From assembly GCF_021559775.1 (NCBI RefSeq), contig NZ_CP056049.1, forward strand, positions 248,001-312,000: a DNA stretch of 64,000 bases, in the 5' to 3' direction. Under the pieces are notes generated by a model. That model was not told where the DNA came from, ran no database searches, and worked only from the letters and a program-made list of their open reading frames with translations. The position numbers and the translations under genes were made by a program. The stretch comes from Gillisella vitis (GTDB lineage: Bacteria; Pseudomonadota; Alphaproteobacteria; Rhizobiales; Rhizobiaceae). Each line of letters opens with the position of its first letter. Within the stretch, counting starts at the first letter, position 1. This document shows positions 18,015 through 27,269 of the stretch, in pieces.

Positions 18015-18689
18015 TCACGCTTCGACCGAAAATCCTTTAGCCCTCAGCACGGGCTCAAGATTACTGACTTCAATGACCGACTTCCCCGCCTTATAAGCGG
18101 CAATATAGCCAGCTTCAGCATCTTCCCGGGCTTGGGCAAGTGCGGCAACATCCACCGCCTCCTGTCGGCGGACCACCACCAGACCGTCGGCATCACCGAC
18201 GATGATGTCGCCCGGATACACCAGTTCATCACCGATAACGATGGGATCGTTCACTTCGGTCAAGGTTTCCTTCACGGTTCCCTTGATGCAAACACTGAGT
18301 GAAAATACCGGAAAGCCAAGATCTCGAAGCTGCAAGGTATCGCGCACGCCTGTGTCCGTTACCAGGCCACCAATGCCTTTGGCGAGGCAGGCATTGGCCA
18401 GAACATCACCAAATGACCCCGCCTCCTCGTATTCGCCGCCGGATACCACGATGATGTCGCCCGGTTGCGCATAATTGATCGCCAGTTGCAGCATGATGTT
18501 GTCGCGCGGCGCAGACTTGACCGTGAAAGCAGGCCCGCAAAGCTTCATGCGGTAATCCACTGGCTTGATGCGAGAGGACAGCGCACCGCGACGGCCTTGC
18601 GCCTCATGCAGGGTCGCAGGCGAGAATTTCGCAATCGCATCAATCTCTTGCTGGCTTGGACGCTCGGGAATTTTCTTAATGTGGATCAT
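18015..18689 (-). CDS. RraA family protein, probable 4-hydroxy-4-methyl-2-oxoglutarate aldolase
   Basis: A 224-residue RraA/HMG-aldolase fold protein. It has the GDVLANACLAKGIGGLVTDT segment and the following GVRD, whose Arg-Asp pair binds pyruvate and metal in the aldolases of this family. The aldolases cleave 4-hydroxy-4-methyl-2-oxoglutarate or oxaloacetate to pyruvate; the RNase E inhibitor branch is usually shorter (about 160 residues). GAGG precedes the start. It diverges from the LysR gene at 18844, its likely regulator. Confidence 0.85.
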   Translation of the reverse strand: MIHIKKIPERPSQQEIDAIAKFSPATLHEAQGRRGALSSRIKPVDYRMKLCGPAFTVKSAPRDNIMLQLAINYAQPGDIIVVSGGEYEEAGSFGDVLANACLAKGIGGLVTDTGVRDTLQLRDLGFPVFSLSVCIKGTVKETLTEVNDPIVIGDELVYPGDIIVGDADGLVVVRRQEAVDVAALAQAREDAEAGYIAAYKAGKSVIEVSNLEPVLRAKGFSVEA

Positions 18690-18843
18690 GGCAACCTCAA
18701 AACAGCTTCGTTCGATAGGGCGAAACGGCGCAGGTTAACCCCAGCCCTTTCGCGGTCTCCTCCGTTTTAAGAGGCTTGCGCTATGCCAACAAATATATAT
18801 TGACGATACTTGATATATGAATTCTGTATATCAGGAGGCAGCC

Positions 18844-19764
18844 TTGGCATTGGATGTAACAAAAATGCGCTATTTTGCGCGCATTGCAGAGCTAGGCTCC
18901 TTTACCCGTGCCGCCAGTGAAATGGGTGTAGCCCAACCAGCTTTGAGCCTGCATGTGCGCGCGCTGGAAGAGCAACTGGGGCTGCAATTGCTCAACCGCA
19001 CCTCTCGTGGCGTCGTGGTAACGGAGGCAGGCCAAACGCTGCTGGTCCATGCTCAGGCAATCCTTAGGGCGGTAGAGCAGGCCGAAGCCGCAACGCGGGA
19101 GCAGGCGAAATATCCAAGTGGTGATGTCTCGCTTGGTATTCTCAGCTCGCTGTCTCCCATTCTCTCCATTCCGGTTCTGGAAGCATGTGACCGCCGGTTT
19201 CCAAAAATCCGCCTGACGATCAGCGAGGGCGATAGCCAGACCCTGCGCACAGCGACCGATACCCATGCGCATGATCTGGCCGTGAACCTTCTGGATGTGG
19301 CCAAACCAACGGCGGTGCCTTTGTTTGATGAGCGGCTCTATGCCGTCGGGCCTCTGAATGCCTTTACCCAAAGGCAGAATGATTTGCCGCTCCGCGAAGC
19401 TTTGAGCCTTCCGCTGATCATGCCCTCGCAGCGTCATGGGATTCGCATCCTTTTGGAAAAGCAGGCCCTTATTCTTGGTCAGAAAATCAATATTGTTCGG
19501 GTGATCGAGGGCGTGGCCAGCACCAAAGCGGCGATCCGTGCCGGATTGGGATTGACCATTCTGGGTCGGGGCGCCGTCTACGCCGATCATCAGGCAGGAC
19601 AACTCTCGGTCATTCCACTGAGGGCACCGGAGCTGTTTCGACGCCTTGTGCTGGATATGCCGGTCAATCACCCACCGACCAAGGCGGTTCTTGAGGTGAG
19701 ACATATCCTGATGGAGGTCATCAAGCGTCTCGGTGGAGAGGGCCATTGGAGCTGTCTCGCCTGA
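18844..19764 (+). CDS. LysR family regulator
   Basis: A 306-residue LysR protein. The N-terminal winged helix (MRYFARIAELGSFTRAASEM, VAQPALSLHVRALEEQLG) is followed by a periplasmic-binding-protein-like effector domain to the end. I chose a TTG start at 18844 because AGGAGG sits five bases before it; an ATG at 18817 is in frame but would put that ribosome site inside the gene. It diverges from the RraA-family aldolase gene. Confidence 0.88.
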   Translation: MALDVTKMRYFARIAELGSFTRAASEMGVAQPALSLHVRALEEQLGLQLLNRTSRGVVVTEAGQTLLVHAQAILRAVEQAEAATREQAKYPSGDVSLGILSSLSPILSIPVLEACDRRFPKIRLTISEGDSQTLRTATDTHAHDLAVNLLDVAKPTAVPLFDERLYAVGPLNAFTQRQNDLPLREALSLPLIMPSQRHGIRILLEKQALILGQKINIVRVIEGVASTKAAIRAGLGLTILGRGAVYADHQAGQLSVIPLRAPELFRRLVLDMPVNHPPTKAVLEVRHILMEVIKRLGGEGHWSCLA

Positions 19765-19939
19765 GAACTGCGCCCCGCTTTTCCATGGCGGGCGCGCACC
19801 ATTCAAACTTTGTTTGCCCCCATCACAGGAAGGGTCGTGCTAGCTGTTTTTGAACGTCTTTACGGATCAATCCTGCCGCAACGCAATTGCTCTGGCCTCT
19901 GAAGACGGCATGATGACACTATCACAGCCGGTGGTTTGA

Positions 19940-20377
19940 ATGGATCTCGATAAGATCAAAACGCTCATAGACTTCGTTGGACAATCGCGCATTTCGCAGC
20001 TGAGCGTGACGGACAACGGCACGACCGTTCGGATCTCTCATTACGCTCACCCGCAGAATGCCGCTCTTATCGCAAGCGATGTGGTGCCGGACCGTATCGT
20101 CAACACCATTCCCACGCCGCCGATCAAGATTGAACAGACCGCAGATACCATCTGTGCGCCCACATTTGGTGTTTTTCATCGCTCGCCCCATCCGGGGGAA
20201 AAGCCCTTTGTGGACATTGGTGATGAGGTCGAGAGCGGCCAGAGCCTTTTCATTGTTGAGGCCATGAAAATCTTCAACACGGTGAGCACGGATCGGGCTG
20301 GCAAAATTATTCGGGTGCTGGTGGAAGATGGGCAAGAGGTTGATGCCGGACAGCCTGTGTTGGAGATTGCCCTATGA
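19940..20377 (+). CDS. accB: Biotin carboxyl carrier protein (AccB-type) of pxp operon
   Basis: A 145-residue carrier protein with an N-terminal helix-rich part, a proline linker (TIPTPPIKI) and a C-terminal biotinyl domain. The biotin site EAMKIF is intact with the target Lys110. It opens an operon with a second carrier-like protein and pxpB, pxpC, pxpA. No biotin carboxylase (AccC) gene follows, so the partner must be encoded elsewhere, or the protein works with the PxpBC machinery. The chromosomal acetyl-CoA carboxylase accB usually pairs with accC, so this is probably a second, dedicated copy. Confidence 0.88.
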   Translation: MDLDKIKTLIDFVGQSRISQLSVTDNGTTVRISHYAHPQNAALIASDVVPDRIVNTIPTPPIKIEQTADTICAPTFGVFHRSPHPGEKPFVDIGDEVESGQSLFIVEAMKIFNTVSTDRAGKIIRVLVEDGQEVDAGQPVLEIAL

Positions 20378-20420
20378 GTTTTGAGATATCTGCAACAGGG
20401 CTGCACCTGCGGAGCGCATC

Positions 20421-20864
20421 ATGACAGCACGCAGTCGCTCCCTCTCCCGCCGCTCTGTTGATTTCACCCGGGCAGATGTCATCGCACAACTGACCTCCTG
20501 GCTGGAGATGGCGGGGGTTCACGCCATCGACATTGAACACAACGACCAGCAGATCAGCATTGTGATGACGGGAGGAACTGCGCATGTCTCCAGACATGTG
20601 AGCAGCAAAGCCCCGGTTGGCGCATCTGTGATGATCACCTCGCCTTCCGTTGGTCATTTTCTGGCCCATCACCCGGCCCGGCCCGATGCTGGCCCGCAAG
20701 AGGGGGAGAGTGTCAACGCTGGCGATGTGGTTGGCTTTGTTAAAATTGGCCCCTTGCTGTTGGGTGTTGCAGCCCCGCAAGACGGCATTCTTGACGAGGC
20801 TCTGGTCAATGCGGGCGATGCTGTTGGCTATGGCACACCCCTGTTTTCGCTTGAGCAACCGTGA
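20421..20864 (+). CDS. Biotin-carrier-like protein lacking the biotinylation motif
   Basis: A 147-residue protein built like its neighbour at 19940: an N-terminal half starting near VIAQLTSWLEM, then a C-terminal biotinyl/lipoyl-like barrel. Where the neighbour has VEAMKIF, this one has VGFVKIGPLLL. The A/V-M-K-M/I motif is gone and no lysine sits in the exposed turn pattern. It should keep the fold without carrying biotin in the normal way. It overlaps pxpB in a TGATG junction, so the two are probably translated together. Role unknown; a scaffold for the PxpBC complex is one guess. Confidence 0.75.
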   Translation: MTARSRSLSRRSVDFTRADVIAQLTSWLEMAGVHAIDIEHNDQQISIVMTGGTAHVSRHVSSKAPVGASVMITSPSVGHFLAHHPARPDAGPQEGESVNAGDVVGFVKIGPLLLGVAAPQDGILDEALVNAGDAVGYGTPLFSLEQP

Positions 20865-21574
20865 TGACAGCAATGGAGAGCAACAGTTTGAAACATCCGG
20901 CAATTTTGGCAGGGTCCAAGGCAGACATGCCGAAAATCTCCACCATCGGCACCAAGGCCTTTGTGGTGGATGCCCCCGGCCCCTTTGATCTGGCCTCGCA
21001 GCGGCGCATCTGGGCCTTATCCGCCATGGTGCAAGATTGGCCGGATGTGCAGGAAATTGTGCCGGGCATGACCAATCTGCTGTTGGTGCTGCATGATACA
21101 CCAGAAGATCACGAGACCATCGTGAGCCGTTTGCTGTTGGCATGGAATACGGCACAAGGCATGGATTTAACCGGAAAAACCGTTGAAATTCCCGTGACCT
21201 ATGGTGGAGACCATGCCACCGATCTTCCCGCTCTGTGTGATCTTTCTGGCTTGTCAGATCGCGATATTGTCAAAATTCATGCGGCTGGCACTTACACCGT
21301 GTTTGCGCTGGGTTCTGCACCGGGCTTTGGTTATCTGCATGGACTTGACCCGCGCATTCACATGCCGCGCAAAACCGTACCATCGCTGAAAATGGCGCGT
21401 GGCTGCCTGACCATCGGTGGCATGCAGACCGGGGTAGCTGTGCTGACCGGGCCAAATGGCTGGAACTCCATCGGCTTTGCCGAAATGCCGATGTTTGATC
21501 CCATGGCGGCATCTCCCGCCTTGCTGGCTCCCGGTGATACGGTGCGCTTTATTGCCGAGAGGATCGAGCTATGA
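20864..21574 (+). CDS. pxpB: 5-oxoprolinase subunit PxpB
   Basis: A 236-residue protein of the KipI/PxpB family (carboxyltransferase domain, subdomain C/D of allophanate hydrolase). Family features are VVDAPGPFDLASQRRIWALS, the IPVTYGG core and FALGSAPGFGYLHGLDP. With PxpA and PxpC it hydrolyses 5-oxoproline to glutamate with ATP. It starts within the stop of the preceding gene (TGATG) and overlaps pxpC by four bases, so translation is coupled. Confidence 0.92.
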   Translation: MTAMESNSLKHPAILAGSKADMPKISTIGTKAFVVDAPGPFDLASQRRIWALSAMVQDWPDVQEIVPGMTNLLLVLHDTPEDHETIVSRLLLAWNTAQGMDLTGKTVEIPVTYGGDHATDLPALCDLSGLSDRDIVKIHAAGTYTVFALGSAPGFGYLHGLDPRIHMPRKTVPSLKMARGCLTIGGMQTGVAVLTGPNGWNSIGFAEMPMFDPMAASPALLAPGDTVRFIAERIEL

Positions 21575-22569
21575 TCGAGGTTCTCACCACTGGCCCCCTC
21601 AATACCGTGCAGGATCTTGGCCGCTTTGGTTTTCGCAACATTGGCGTCACCACCTGCGGGGCGATGGACCCCATTGCACTGAAAATCGGCAATCTGATGC
21701 TCGGGAATGATGAGGGTGCAGCAGGCTTGGAAATTCAAACCTTTCCCTTTCGGCTACGGTTTGAAAAGGACGGTTTTGTCGCCATCACCGGAGCCGATTG
21801 CGCGGCAACGCTGGACGGCAAAACCATGCCGCCATGGTGGGCGCTTCCGGTTTTGGCCGGACAAGAGCTTGAACTGAAAACACCCACCAAAGCAGCGCGC
21901 GCCTATCTATGCTTTTCCGGCGGCATTGATGTGCCCCTGGTTATGGGGTCTCGCAGCACGTCATTGCGGGGAGCCTTTGGTGGTTATCAGGGGCGGTTTT
22001 TGGCGGTTGGTGATCGTCTCGCTTTAGGTGAGGCGCAGGCTCCGCCGATCCCATCCTCCGGTTTTGGAGTGATGCCGCCGGAGGTGGCTTTGCAGGATCA
22101 TTTTCCAGCAGTTGAAAATGGCATTTTGCCCATTCGTGCCCTCCCCGCAGGCGAGCATGACTGGTTTGGCGAAGAATCGATGCGGTTCTGGGCGCAGGAT
22201 TGGAAAATCTCCTCCCAGAGCGACCGCACCGGCTATCGTCTGTCTGGCGCTCCGGTGAAGCTTAAGGAGCATGTTGAAATGCGCTCCCATGGCGTAGTCA
22301 CAGGCGTGGTGCAGGTGCCGCCCGCAGGCGAGCCGATCATTCAGATGAGTGATGCCAACACCGCAGGCGGTTATCCCAAAATGGCGGGTGTGATTGACAT
22401 TGACCTCTGGCGCTTGGGCCAAGCCCGCATTGGCAGCCGCATCCGCTTTGTTCAGTCCACTCTGGCGGAGGCGAAAGCCGCAGAACAGGCGATGGCTGGC
22501 TATCTGGCCGATATTCGCAACACCGTGCCGCTTCTAACGGACGCCCTCGCCACCATGACCAAGCGCTAA
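21571..22569 (+). CDS. pxpC: 5-oxoprolinase subunit PxpC
   Basis: A 332-residue KipA/PxpC family protein (biotin-dependent carboxyltransferase-like). It begins MIEVLTTGPLNTVQDLGRFG and contains AYLCFSGGIDVPLVMGSRST, both typical. It forms the PxpBC complex that activates 5-oxoproline with ATP for PxpA. It overlaps pxpB by four bases (ATGA) and is followed 12 bases later by pxpA. Confidence 0.92.
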   Translation: MIEVLTTGPLNTVQDLGRFGFRNIGVTTCGAMDPIALKIGNLMLGNDEGAAGLEIQTFPFRLRFEKDGFVAITGADCAATLDGKTMPPWWALPVLAGQELELKTPTKAARAYLCFSGGIDVPLVMGSRSTSLRGAFGGYQGRFLAVGDRLALGEAQAPPIPSSGFGVMPPEVALQDHFPAVENGILPIRALPAGEHDWFGEESMRFWAQDWKISSQSDRTGYRLSGAPVKLKEHVEMRSHGVVTGVVQVPPAGEPIIQMSDANTAGGYPKMAGVIDIDLWRLGQARIGSRIRFVQSTLAEAKAAEQAMAGYLADIRNTVPLLTDALATMTKR

Positions 22570-22581
22570 ACCTGAGGATAG

Positions 22582-23352
22582 ATGATGAAGATTGATCTCA
22601 ATTCCGATATGGGCGAAGGCTTTGGTCCCTACCGCCTCTGTGACGATGAAGCGTTGATGGATGTTGTGTCCTCGGCCAATATTGCCTGTGGTTTTCATGC
22701 GGGCGACCCGGAAATGATGCTGCGCATGGTGCGGCTGGCCAAGGCCCGTGGCGTTGGCATTGGCGCGCACCCCGGCTTTCCAGACCGGGTTGGTTTTGGC
22801 CGCCGCGATATTCCAGTGTCAGCAGAAGAACTGCGGGCGCAGGTGCTTTATCAATTGGGTGCCTTGAGCGCGATTGCTGCCAGCGAAGGCCTTTCCGTTG
22901 ATCACATCAGCTTTCACGCCGCCATGGGAAATCGCGTCAATCACGACCCGGCGCTGTGTGATCTGGTGCTGACAGCGGTGAAAACCGTAGCCCCTGAGAT
23001 GATTGTGTTTTGCATGTCTGGCTCTGAGATTGAGCGCTCAGCGCTGCGCTGCGGATTGAAAACACTGACGCTGTTTCTGGCCGACCGCGCCTATGATGCC
23101 AACGGCGCGCTTGTGCCGCGCGGCGTGCCCAATTCCGTCATCAAGGAAGAAATGGCGGTGCGCGCCCGTGTCAAACAATTCCTTGAAACCGCAACCGTCA
23201 CCACCATCGATGGCCAAACCATTGCCATGCCCGCCCGCTCCATTCTCGTCCACAGCGATACGCCGGGTTCTCTGGAACTGGCCAAGATTGTGCGCAGCGA
23301 AATTGAAGCCACGGGTGCCACCCTTGCCCCTGCCCGCGACGTCATCGCCTGA
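22582..23352 (+). CDS. pxpA: 5-oxoprolinase subunit PxpA
   Basis: A 256-residue LamB/YcsF family protein. It begins with KIDLNSDMGEGFGPYR and continues ANIACGFHAGDPEMM, GIGAHPGFPDRVGFGRR and later ILVHSDTPGSLELA, the family signatures. PxpA opens the 5-oxoproline ring together with PxpBC. It is the last pxp gene; an aminotransferase gene follows after 48 bases in the same direction, which fits use of the glutamate produced. Confidence 0.94.
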   Translation: MMKIDLNSDMGEGFGPYRLCDDEALMDVVSSANIACGFHAGDPEMMLRMVRLAKARGVGIGAHPGFPDRVGFGRRDIPVSAEELRAQVLYQLGALSAIAASEGLSVDHISFHAAMGNRVNHDPALCDLVLTAVKTVAPEMIVFCMSGSEIERSALRCGLKTLTLFLADRAYDANGALVPRGVPNSVIKEEMAVRARVKQFLETATVTTIDGQTIAMPARSILVHSDTPGSLELAKIVRSEIEATGATLAPARDVIA

Positions 23353-23400
23353 CATCAACCGATTTTGAAACCTTCATCACAACCCTTGAAAGTCTAGACC

Positions 23401-24603
23401 ATGCCGATGATTGCCGACCGTCTCAAGAATGTCGCGGTTTCCGCTTCCGCAGCCATGACGCAGCGCGCCCGCGAACTTGCCGCACAGGGCATTGACGTTG
23501 TATCCCTCTCATCCGGCGAGCCGGATTTTGCCACCCCCGCCCACGCCATTGAAGCTGCGCACGCCGCAGCGCTGGCTGGTGACACCAAATATCCGCCGCT
23601 GGATGGCACCGCTGCCTTGCGCGCTGCCATTTCGCGCAAATTCAAGCGCGAAAACGGCTTGGACTATGACCCAAGCCAGATCGTCGTGGCAGGCGGCGGC
23701 AAGCAGGTGATTTTCAATGCGGTAATGGCCACCTGCAATCCGGGCGATGAAGTTGTCATTCCAACCCCATCGTGGATCAGCTATGCCGATATCGTGCGCT
23801 TTGCAGGCGGTGTGCCTGTGCCCGTGGAATGCCCCCAGCAAAATGGTTTCAAGCTGCGCGCCGAAGACCTTGAGGCGGCGATTACGCCGAAAACCAAATG
23901 GCTGTTTTTGAACTTCCCCAACAATCCCACAGGTGCCGCCTGCTCGCGCAAGGATATGGCCGCAATTGCCGAAGTGATGCTGCGTCACCCAGACGTCTGG
24001 ATCATGACCGACGACATCTATGAACACCTGATCTATGACGGCTTTGAATTCTGCACCATCGCCGAAGTCGAACCCCGGCTGTATGACCGCGTGCTGACCG
24101 TGAATGGTGCCTCAAAGGCCTATGCCATGACTGGCTGGCGGCTTGGCTATTGCGGTGGACCGGAGGATTTGATCAAGGCCATCAGCAATGTCAACGGCCA
24201 GAACGCGGGCGGTACATCCACCATCACTCAGGCTGCCGCTATGGCTGTTCTGGATGGTCCGCAGGATTTGTTGAAAGAGCGCGCCAATATCTACAAGGGC
24301 CGTCGTGACTATGTGCTGTCCCGCCTTGCCGAGATTGATGGCTTGCGCGCCCATAAGCCTGAAGGTGCGTTTTATATCTTCCCCAGCATCGCGGGCCTGA
24401 TTGGCAAAACCACCAAGGGTGGCCGCAAGATTGAAAACGACACCGATTTCGTCTCGGCCCTGATTGATGAGCAGCATGTTGCCACCGTTCAAGGTGCGGC
24501 CTATGGCATGAGCCCCTTCTTCCGCATTTCCTATGCCACCAGCATGGAACGGCTCACAGCGGGCTGTGACCGGATTGCGCAATTCTGCAAGGATATGAAG
24601 TAA
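23401..24603 (+). CDS. Class I/II aminotransferase, aspartate aminotransferase-like
   Basis: A 400-residue PLP enzyme of fold type I. The PLP lysine is Lys239 in GASKAYAMTGWRLGY, followed by the family arginine motif PFFRISYATSMERL near the end. The sequence resembles the alphaproteobacterial subgroup Ib aspartate/prephenate aminotransferases. It lies directly after pxpA, so it may move the amino group of glutamate formed from 5-oxoproline. A strong bidirectional hairpin follows. Confidence 0.9.
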   Translation: MPMIADRLKNVAVSASAAMTQRARELAAQGIDVVSLSSGEPDFATPAHAIEAAHAAALAGDTKYPPLDGTAALRAAISRKFKRENGLDYDPSQIVVAGGGKQVIFNAVMATCNPGDEVVIPTPSWISYADIVRFAGGVPVPVECPQQNGFKLRAEDLEAAITPKTKWLFLNFPNNPTGAACSRKDMAAIAEVMLRHPDVWIMTDDIYEHLIYDGFEFCTIAEVEPRLYDRVLTVNGASKAYAMTGWRLGYCGGPEDLIKAISNVNGQNAGGTSTITQAAAMAVLDGPQDLLKERANIYKGRRDYVLSRLAEIDGLRAHKPEGAFYIFPSIAGLIGKTTKGGRKIENDTDFVSALIDEQHVATVQGAAYGMSPFFRISYATSMERLTAGCDRIAQFCKDMK

Positions 24604-24625
24604 TCTTCATCACGCAGAAAATATC

Positions 24626-24655
24626 GCGCCCTGCATCCCAAAGGATGCATGGCGC
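24626..24655. terminator. Bidirectional terminator hairpin
   Basis: GCGCC-C-TGCATCC, loop CAAA, GGATGCA-T-GGCGC: twelve pairs with one mismatch. It sits between the convergent aminotransferase and LysR genes and could serve both. Confidence 0.75.
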
Positions 24656-24667
24656 GCATAAACGGCT

Positions 24668-25573
24668 CTAATTCTTCAACTGCCGTGTCAAACGCAGCAA
24701 AATATCCCGCACGGCCACAGCAGAATCCGACAATTGCGCGTGTTCCGACACGCAAAGCGACAGCGTTTCTTCAATCTGCGGCGAGAGGGTGCGGCAGATG
24801 ATCTGGCTGCTGGCCTCAGCGGTTATGCGATCGGCCACCGCCTTGGGCATGATGGTTGCCCCAACACCGCCACTGACTGCCCGCGTCAGGGTGCGAATAA
24901 CCTCTACCTCGCCAATCACATTCAGCTTGGTACGGCTGCGGGCAAAGGCCATATCCACGGCCCGGCGCACGAAATTATAGGGCGGCGGCAGCAGAAAAGG
25001 CAGCTCCTCCAGATTGGCAACCGAGAGCGGTTTGTCATCGGCCTCAATGCCGAAATCCTCATGGGCCACCAGAAAGAAGTCCTCGCGCAGCAGCGGGTCG
25101 AAGTGAACACCCTTCATTGGCCCGGTGCCGTGAATGAGGGCGATTTCCAGCTTGTTGTTCATTAACATCTGGCTATAGGCCTGCCCCACGCTTTCGGTCA
25201 GATGCAGCACAATGCCCGGATAGAGCCTGCGTGTTTCCGCAAGCAACTCAAACGAGAGCGTGGCCGCGCTGCTAAATGGTGCCAACCCCACCGAAACCCG
25301 CCCGGCCAAATGCTTGCCTGCGGCCAGCACATCGGCATGGGCCTGATCCATCTGCCGCAGAATCATCTGCGCATGACGATAGACTTGCGCGCCCGCATCG
25401 GTCATCACCACGCCTTGCTGGCTGCGCAGCAAAAGCTTCGTGCCGAAATGTTCTTCCAGCGAGGCAAGTTGCTGGCTCAAGGCGGGCTGAGCGATGTGCA
25501 GAATATCGGCCGCACGGGTAATGCTGCCTGTATCGACAATCACGATGAATGACTTGAAGCGCCTGATATCCAT
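24668..25573 (-). CDS. LysR family regulator of the amino acid gene set
   Basis: A 301-residue LysR protein: N-terminal winged helix (MDIRRFKSFIVIVDTGSITR, IAQPALSQQLASLEEHFG) and effector-binding domain. The style is that of the Nac/Cbl-like LysR branch. It faces the SDR and ABC transporter operon across a 239-base gap and converges with the aminotransferase gene. It could therefore control either the pxp operon or the transport operon. Confidence 0.88.
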   Translation of the reverse strand: MDIRRFKSFIVIVDTGSITRAADILHIAQPALSQQLASLEEHFGTKLLLRSQQGVVMTDAGAQVYRHAQMILRQMDQAHADVLAAGKHLAGRVSVGLAPFSSAATLSFELLAETRRLYPGIVLHLTESVGQAYSQMLMNNKLEIALIHGTGPMKGVHFDPLLREDFFLVAHEDFGIEADDKPLSVANLEELPFLLPPPYNFVRRAVDMAFARSRTKLNVIGEVEVIRTLTRAVSGGVGATIMPKAVADRITAEASSQIICRTLSPQIEETLSLCVSEHAQLSDSAVAVRDILLRLTRQLKN

Positions 25574-25812
25574 GGGGGAAGTAAACTCGAATTCTATGGG
25601 GTCAAGCCTTCACACTATGCAGCAGCCGTCACGCCGTAAATGGATAAAACAAGGTTTTGAGCTGGCTTTGGCGGGTTGTGCGATCATGACGACCAGTTTT
25701 TGGGCAATTGCCACCAAGCTCATAAGATAGGCTTATCACTCCACATATAATCGGCATTATCGCTCAGACTAAAGCTTCGCTAGTCTTTCCCAAGAACAAA
25801 AGAGGACGTCAG

Positions 25813-26565
25813 ATGCCATTTTCGGATTACAAAACTGCGCTTGTCACTGGCGCATCCTCCGGGATCGGAGCCGCTATTGTGGAGCGGCTGTGCGCTGAGA
25901 ATGTTGAAGTGCATGCGGTTGCCAGAAGTGGTGATCTCCTCAAACAGCTTTCCGAGAAAACCGGCTGCATTGCCCATGTGATTGACGTGACGGACCGCGC
26001 CGCTCTGGCGGACCTCACATCCAAAATTCCATTTGATATTCTCGTCAATAATGCCGGAGTTGACCGTCCAAAGAAGTTTCTGGAAGCAGAAGACGGCGAT
26101 ATTGACCTGCTGGTGGATGTGAACCTGCGGGCTGTCTTGCATCTGTGCCGCATGGTTGTGCCGGGCATGGTGGCGCGGGATCGTGGTCACGTCATCAATA
26201 TCTCATCCATCGCCGCACAGTATAATTTTGGCGGCAATTCCTCCTATCACGCCACAAAAGCTGGCGTTAGCATGCTGTCCAACCAGCTGCGCATTGATGC
26301 CTTTGGCAAGCGGGTGCGGGTGACGGAAATCTGCCCCGGTCGCGTTGCAACCGATATTTTCACCCATGTGCATGGCGATGATCCATCGGTGCGTGAGCGC
26401 TTTATTGATGGCTTTGAATTGCCGCAGGCGTCCGACATTGCCGATGCCATTGCCTTTGCCATTGCGGCCCCCATTGCCGTCAACATCGGCCATATGGAAA
26501 TCACCCCCACCCTTCAGGTGATGGGCGGATTGCAGACGGCCAAGCCGGAGGAGCGGAAGCCTTGA
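25813..26565 (+). CDS. Short-chain dehydrogenase/reductase
   Basis: A 250-residue SDR. It has the cofactor motif TGASSGIGAA near the start, NNAG (residues about 77-80), the catalytic Ser in ISSIAAQYNFGGNS and the Tyr-x-x-x-Lys in YHATK. The class is close to YdfG-type 3-hydroxy acid dehydrogenases (serine or related substrates). GAGGA precedes the ATG. Its stop overlaps the start of the first permease gene, so the enzyme and importer form one operon and the imported amino acid or hydroxy acid is the likely substrate. Confidence 0.9.
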   Translation: MPFSDYKTALVTGASSGIGAAIVERLCAENVEVHAVARSGDLLKQLSEKTGCIAHVIDVTDRAALADLTSKIPFDILVNNAGVDRPKKFLEAEDGDIDLLVDVNLRAVLHLCRMVVPGMVARDRGHVINISSIAAQYNFGGNSSYHATKAGVSMLSNQLRIDAFGKRVRVTEICPGRVATDIFTHVHGDDPSVRERFIDGFELPQASDIADAIAFAIAAPIAVNIGHMEITPTLQVMGGLQTAKPEERKP

Positions 26566-27269
26566 AGGGGTTTGATCTCTCAGCAATTCTCGGCAATCCA
26601 GACTATGTCTCCATGCTGCTGCACGGCATAGAGATGACCTTCATTATCGCCATCGGCTCATGGGTTTTGGCGATGACACTCGCGGTTTTGCTGCTGGCGC
26701 TGCGGTTTTCGCCGGGCGGCATAGGCAATGCAATTGTGACGGCCTATGTTTCCTATCACCGCAATGTGCCGACATTGGTGCAACTGGTGCTGTGGTATTT
26801 TGGCATTTTCACCCTGATGCCCAGCGGCCTCAGCGCATGGCTGGTCAATCACAATGCCGAAACCATCTTTGCGGTCATCGGTCTTGGTCTGTGTCAGGCC
26901 GCTTACTTCAGCGAAGACCTGCGCTCCGGCCTGCGCTCAATCAGCCCCGGCCAGATGGAAGCGGCCCGCGCTCTCGGCCATGGCTATCTCTCGGCCATGC
27001 GCTACGTGATGATTCCGCAAGGGGTGCGCAATGCACTGCCACCGCTGATCAATCATACGGTATCGCTGTTTAAAAACAGCAGTCTTGCGATTGTTGTTGG
27101 TGCGTCAGAACTTACCCATGCCGTGAAGGAAATTGAAAACGTCACCTTTAGAACCTTTGAGAGTTATCTGATTGGCACGGTGCTGTATCTGTTCTTTTCT
27201 CTGCTGATCATGGCAGGCGGCGCGTATCTGCAGTGGCGCGTTGATCATGCTAGGGGTGTGCGGGCATGA
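26562..27269 (+). CDS. Polar amino acid ABC transporter permease
   Basis: A 235-residue inner-membrane permease of the HisM/GlnP family with about five membrane segments. The coupling loop is QMEAARALGHGYLSAMRYVM with the following IPQGVRNALPP. Translation should start at TTG 26562, overlapping the SDR stop by four bases, with GGAGG just upstream. It overlaps the second permease by four bases and they presumably form a heterodimer. Confidence 0.92.
   Translation: MKGFDLSAILGNPDYVSMLLHGIEMTFIIAIGSWVLAMTLAVLLLALRFSPGGIGNAIVTAYVSYHRNVPTLVQLVLWYFGIFTLMPSGLSAWLVNHNAETIFAVIGLGLCQAAYFSEDLRSGLRSISPGQMEAARALGHGYLSAMRYVMIPQGVRNALPPLINHTVSLFKNSSLAIVVGASELTHAVKEIENVTFRTFESYLIGTVLYLFFSLLIMAGGAYLQWRVDHARGVRA

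Noticed and set aside
18790..18830. A -35/-10 promoter upstream of the LysR gene at 18844
   Set aside because: TTGACG and TGTATA are present but the spacing (19) is poor and TGTATA lies directly on the ribosome site, so I did not call a promoter.
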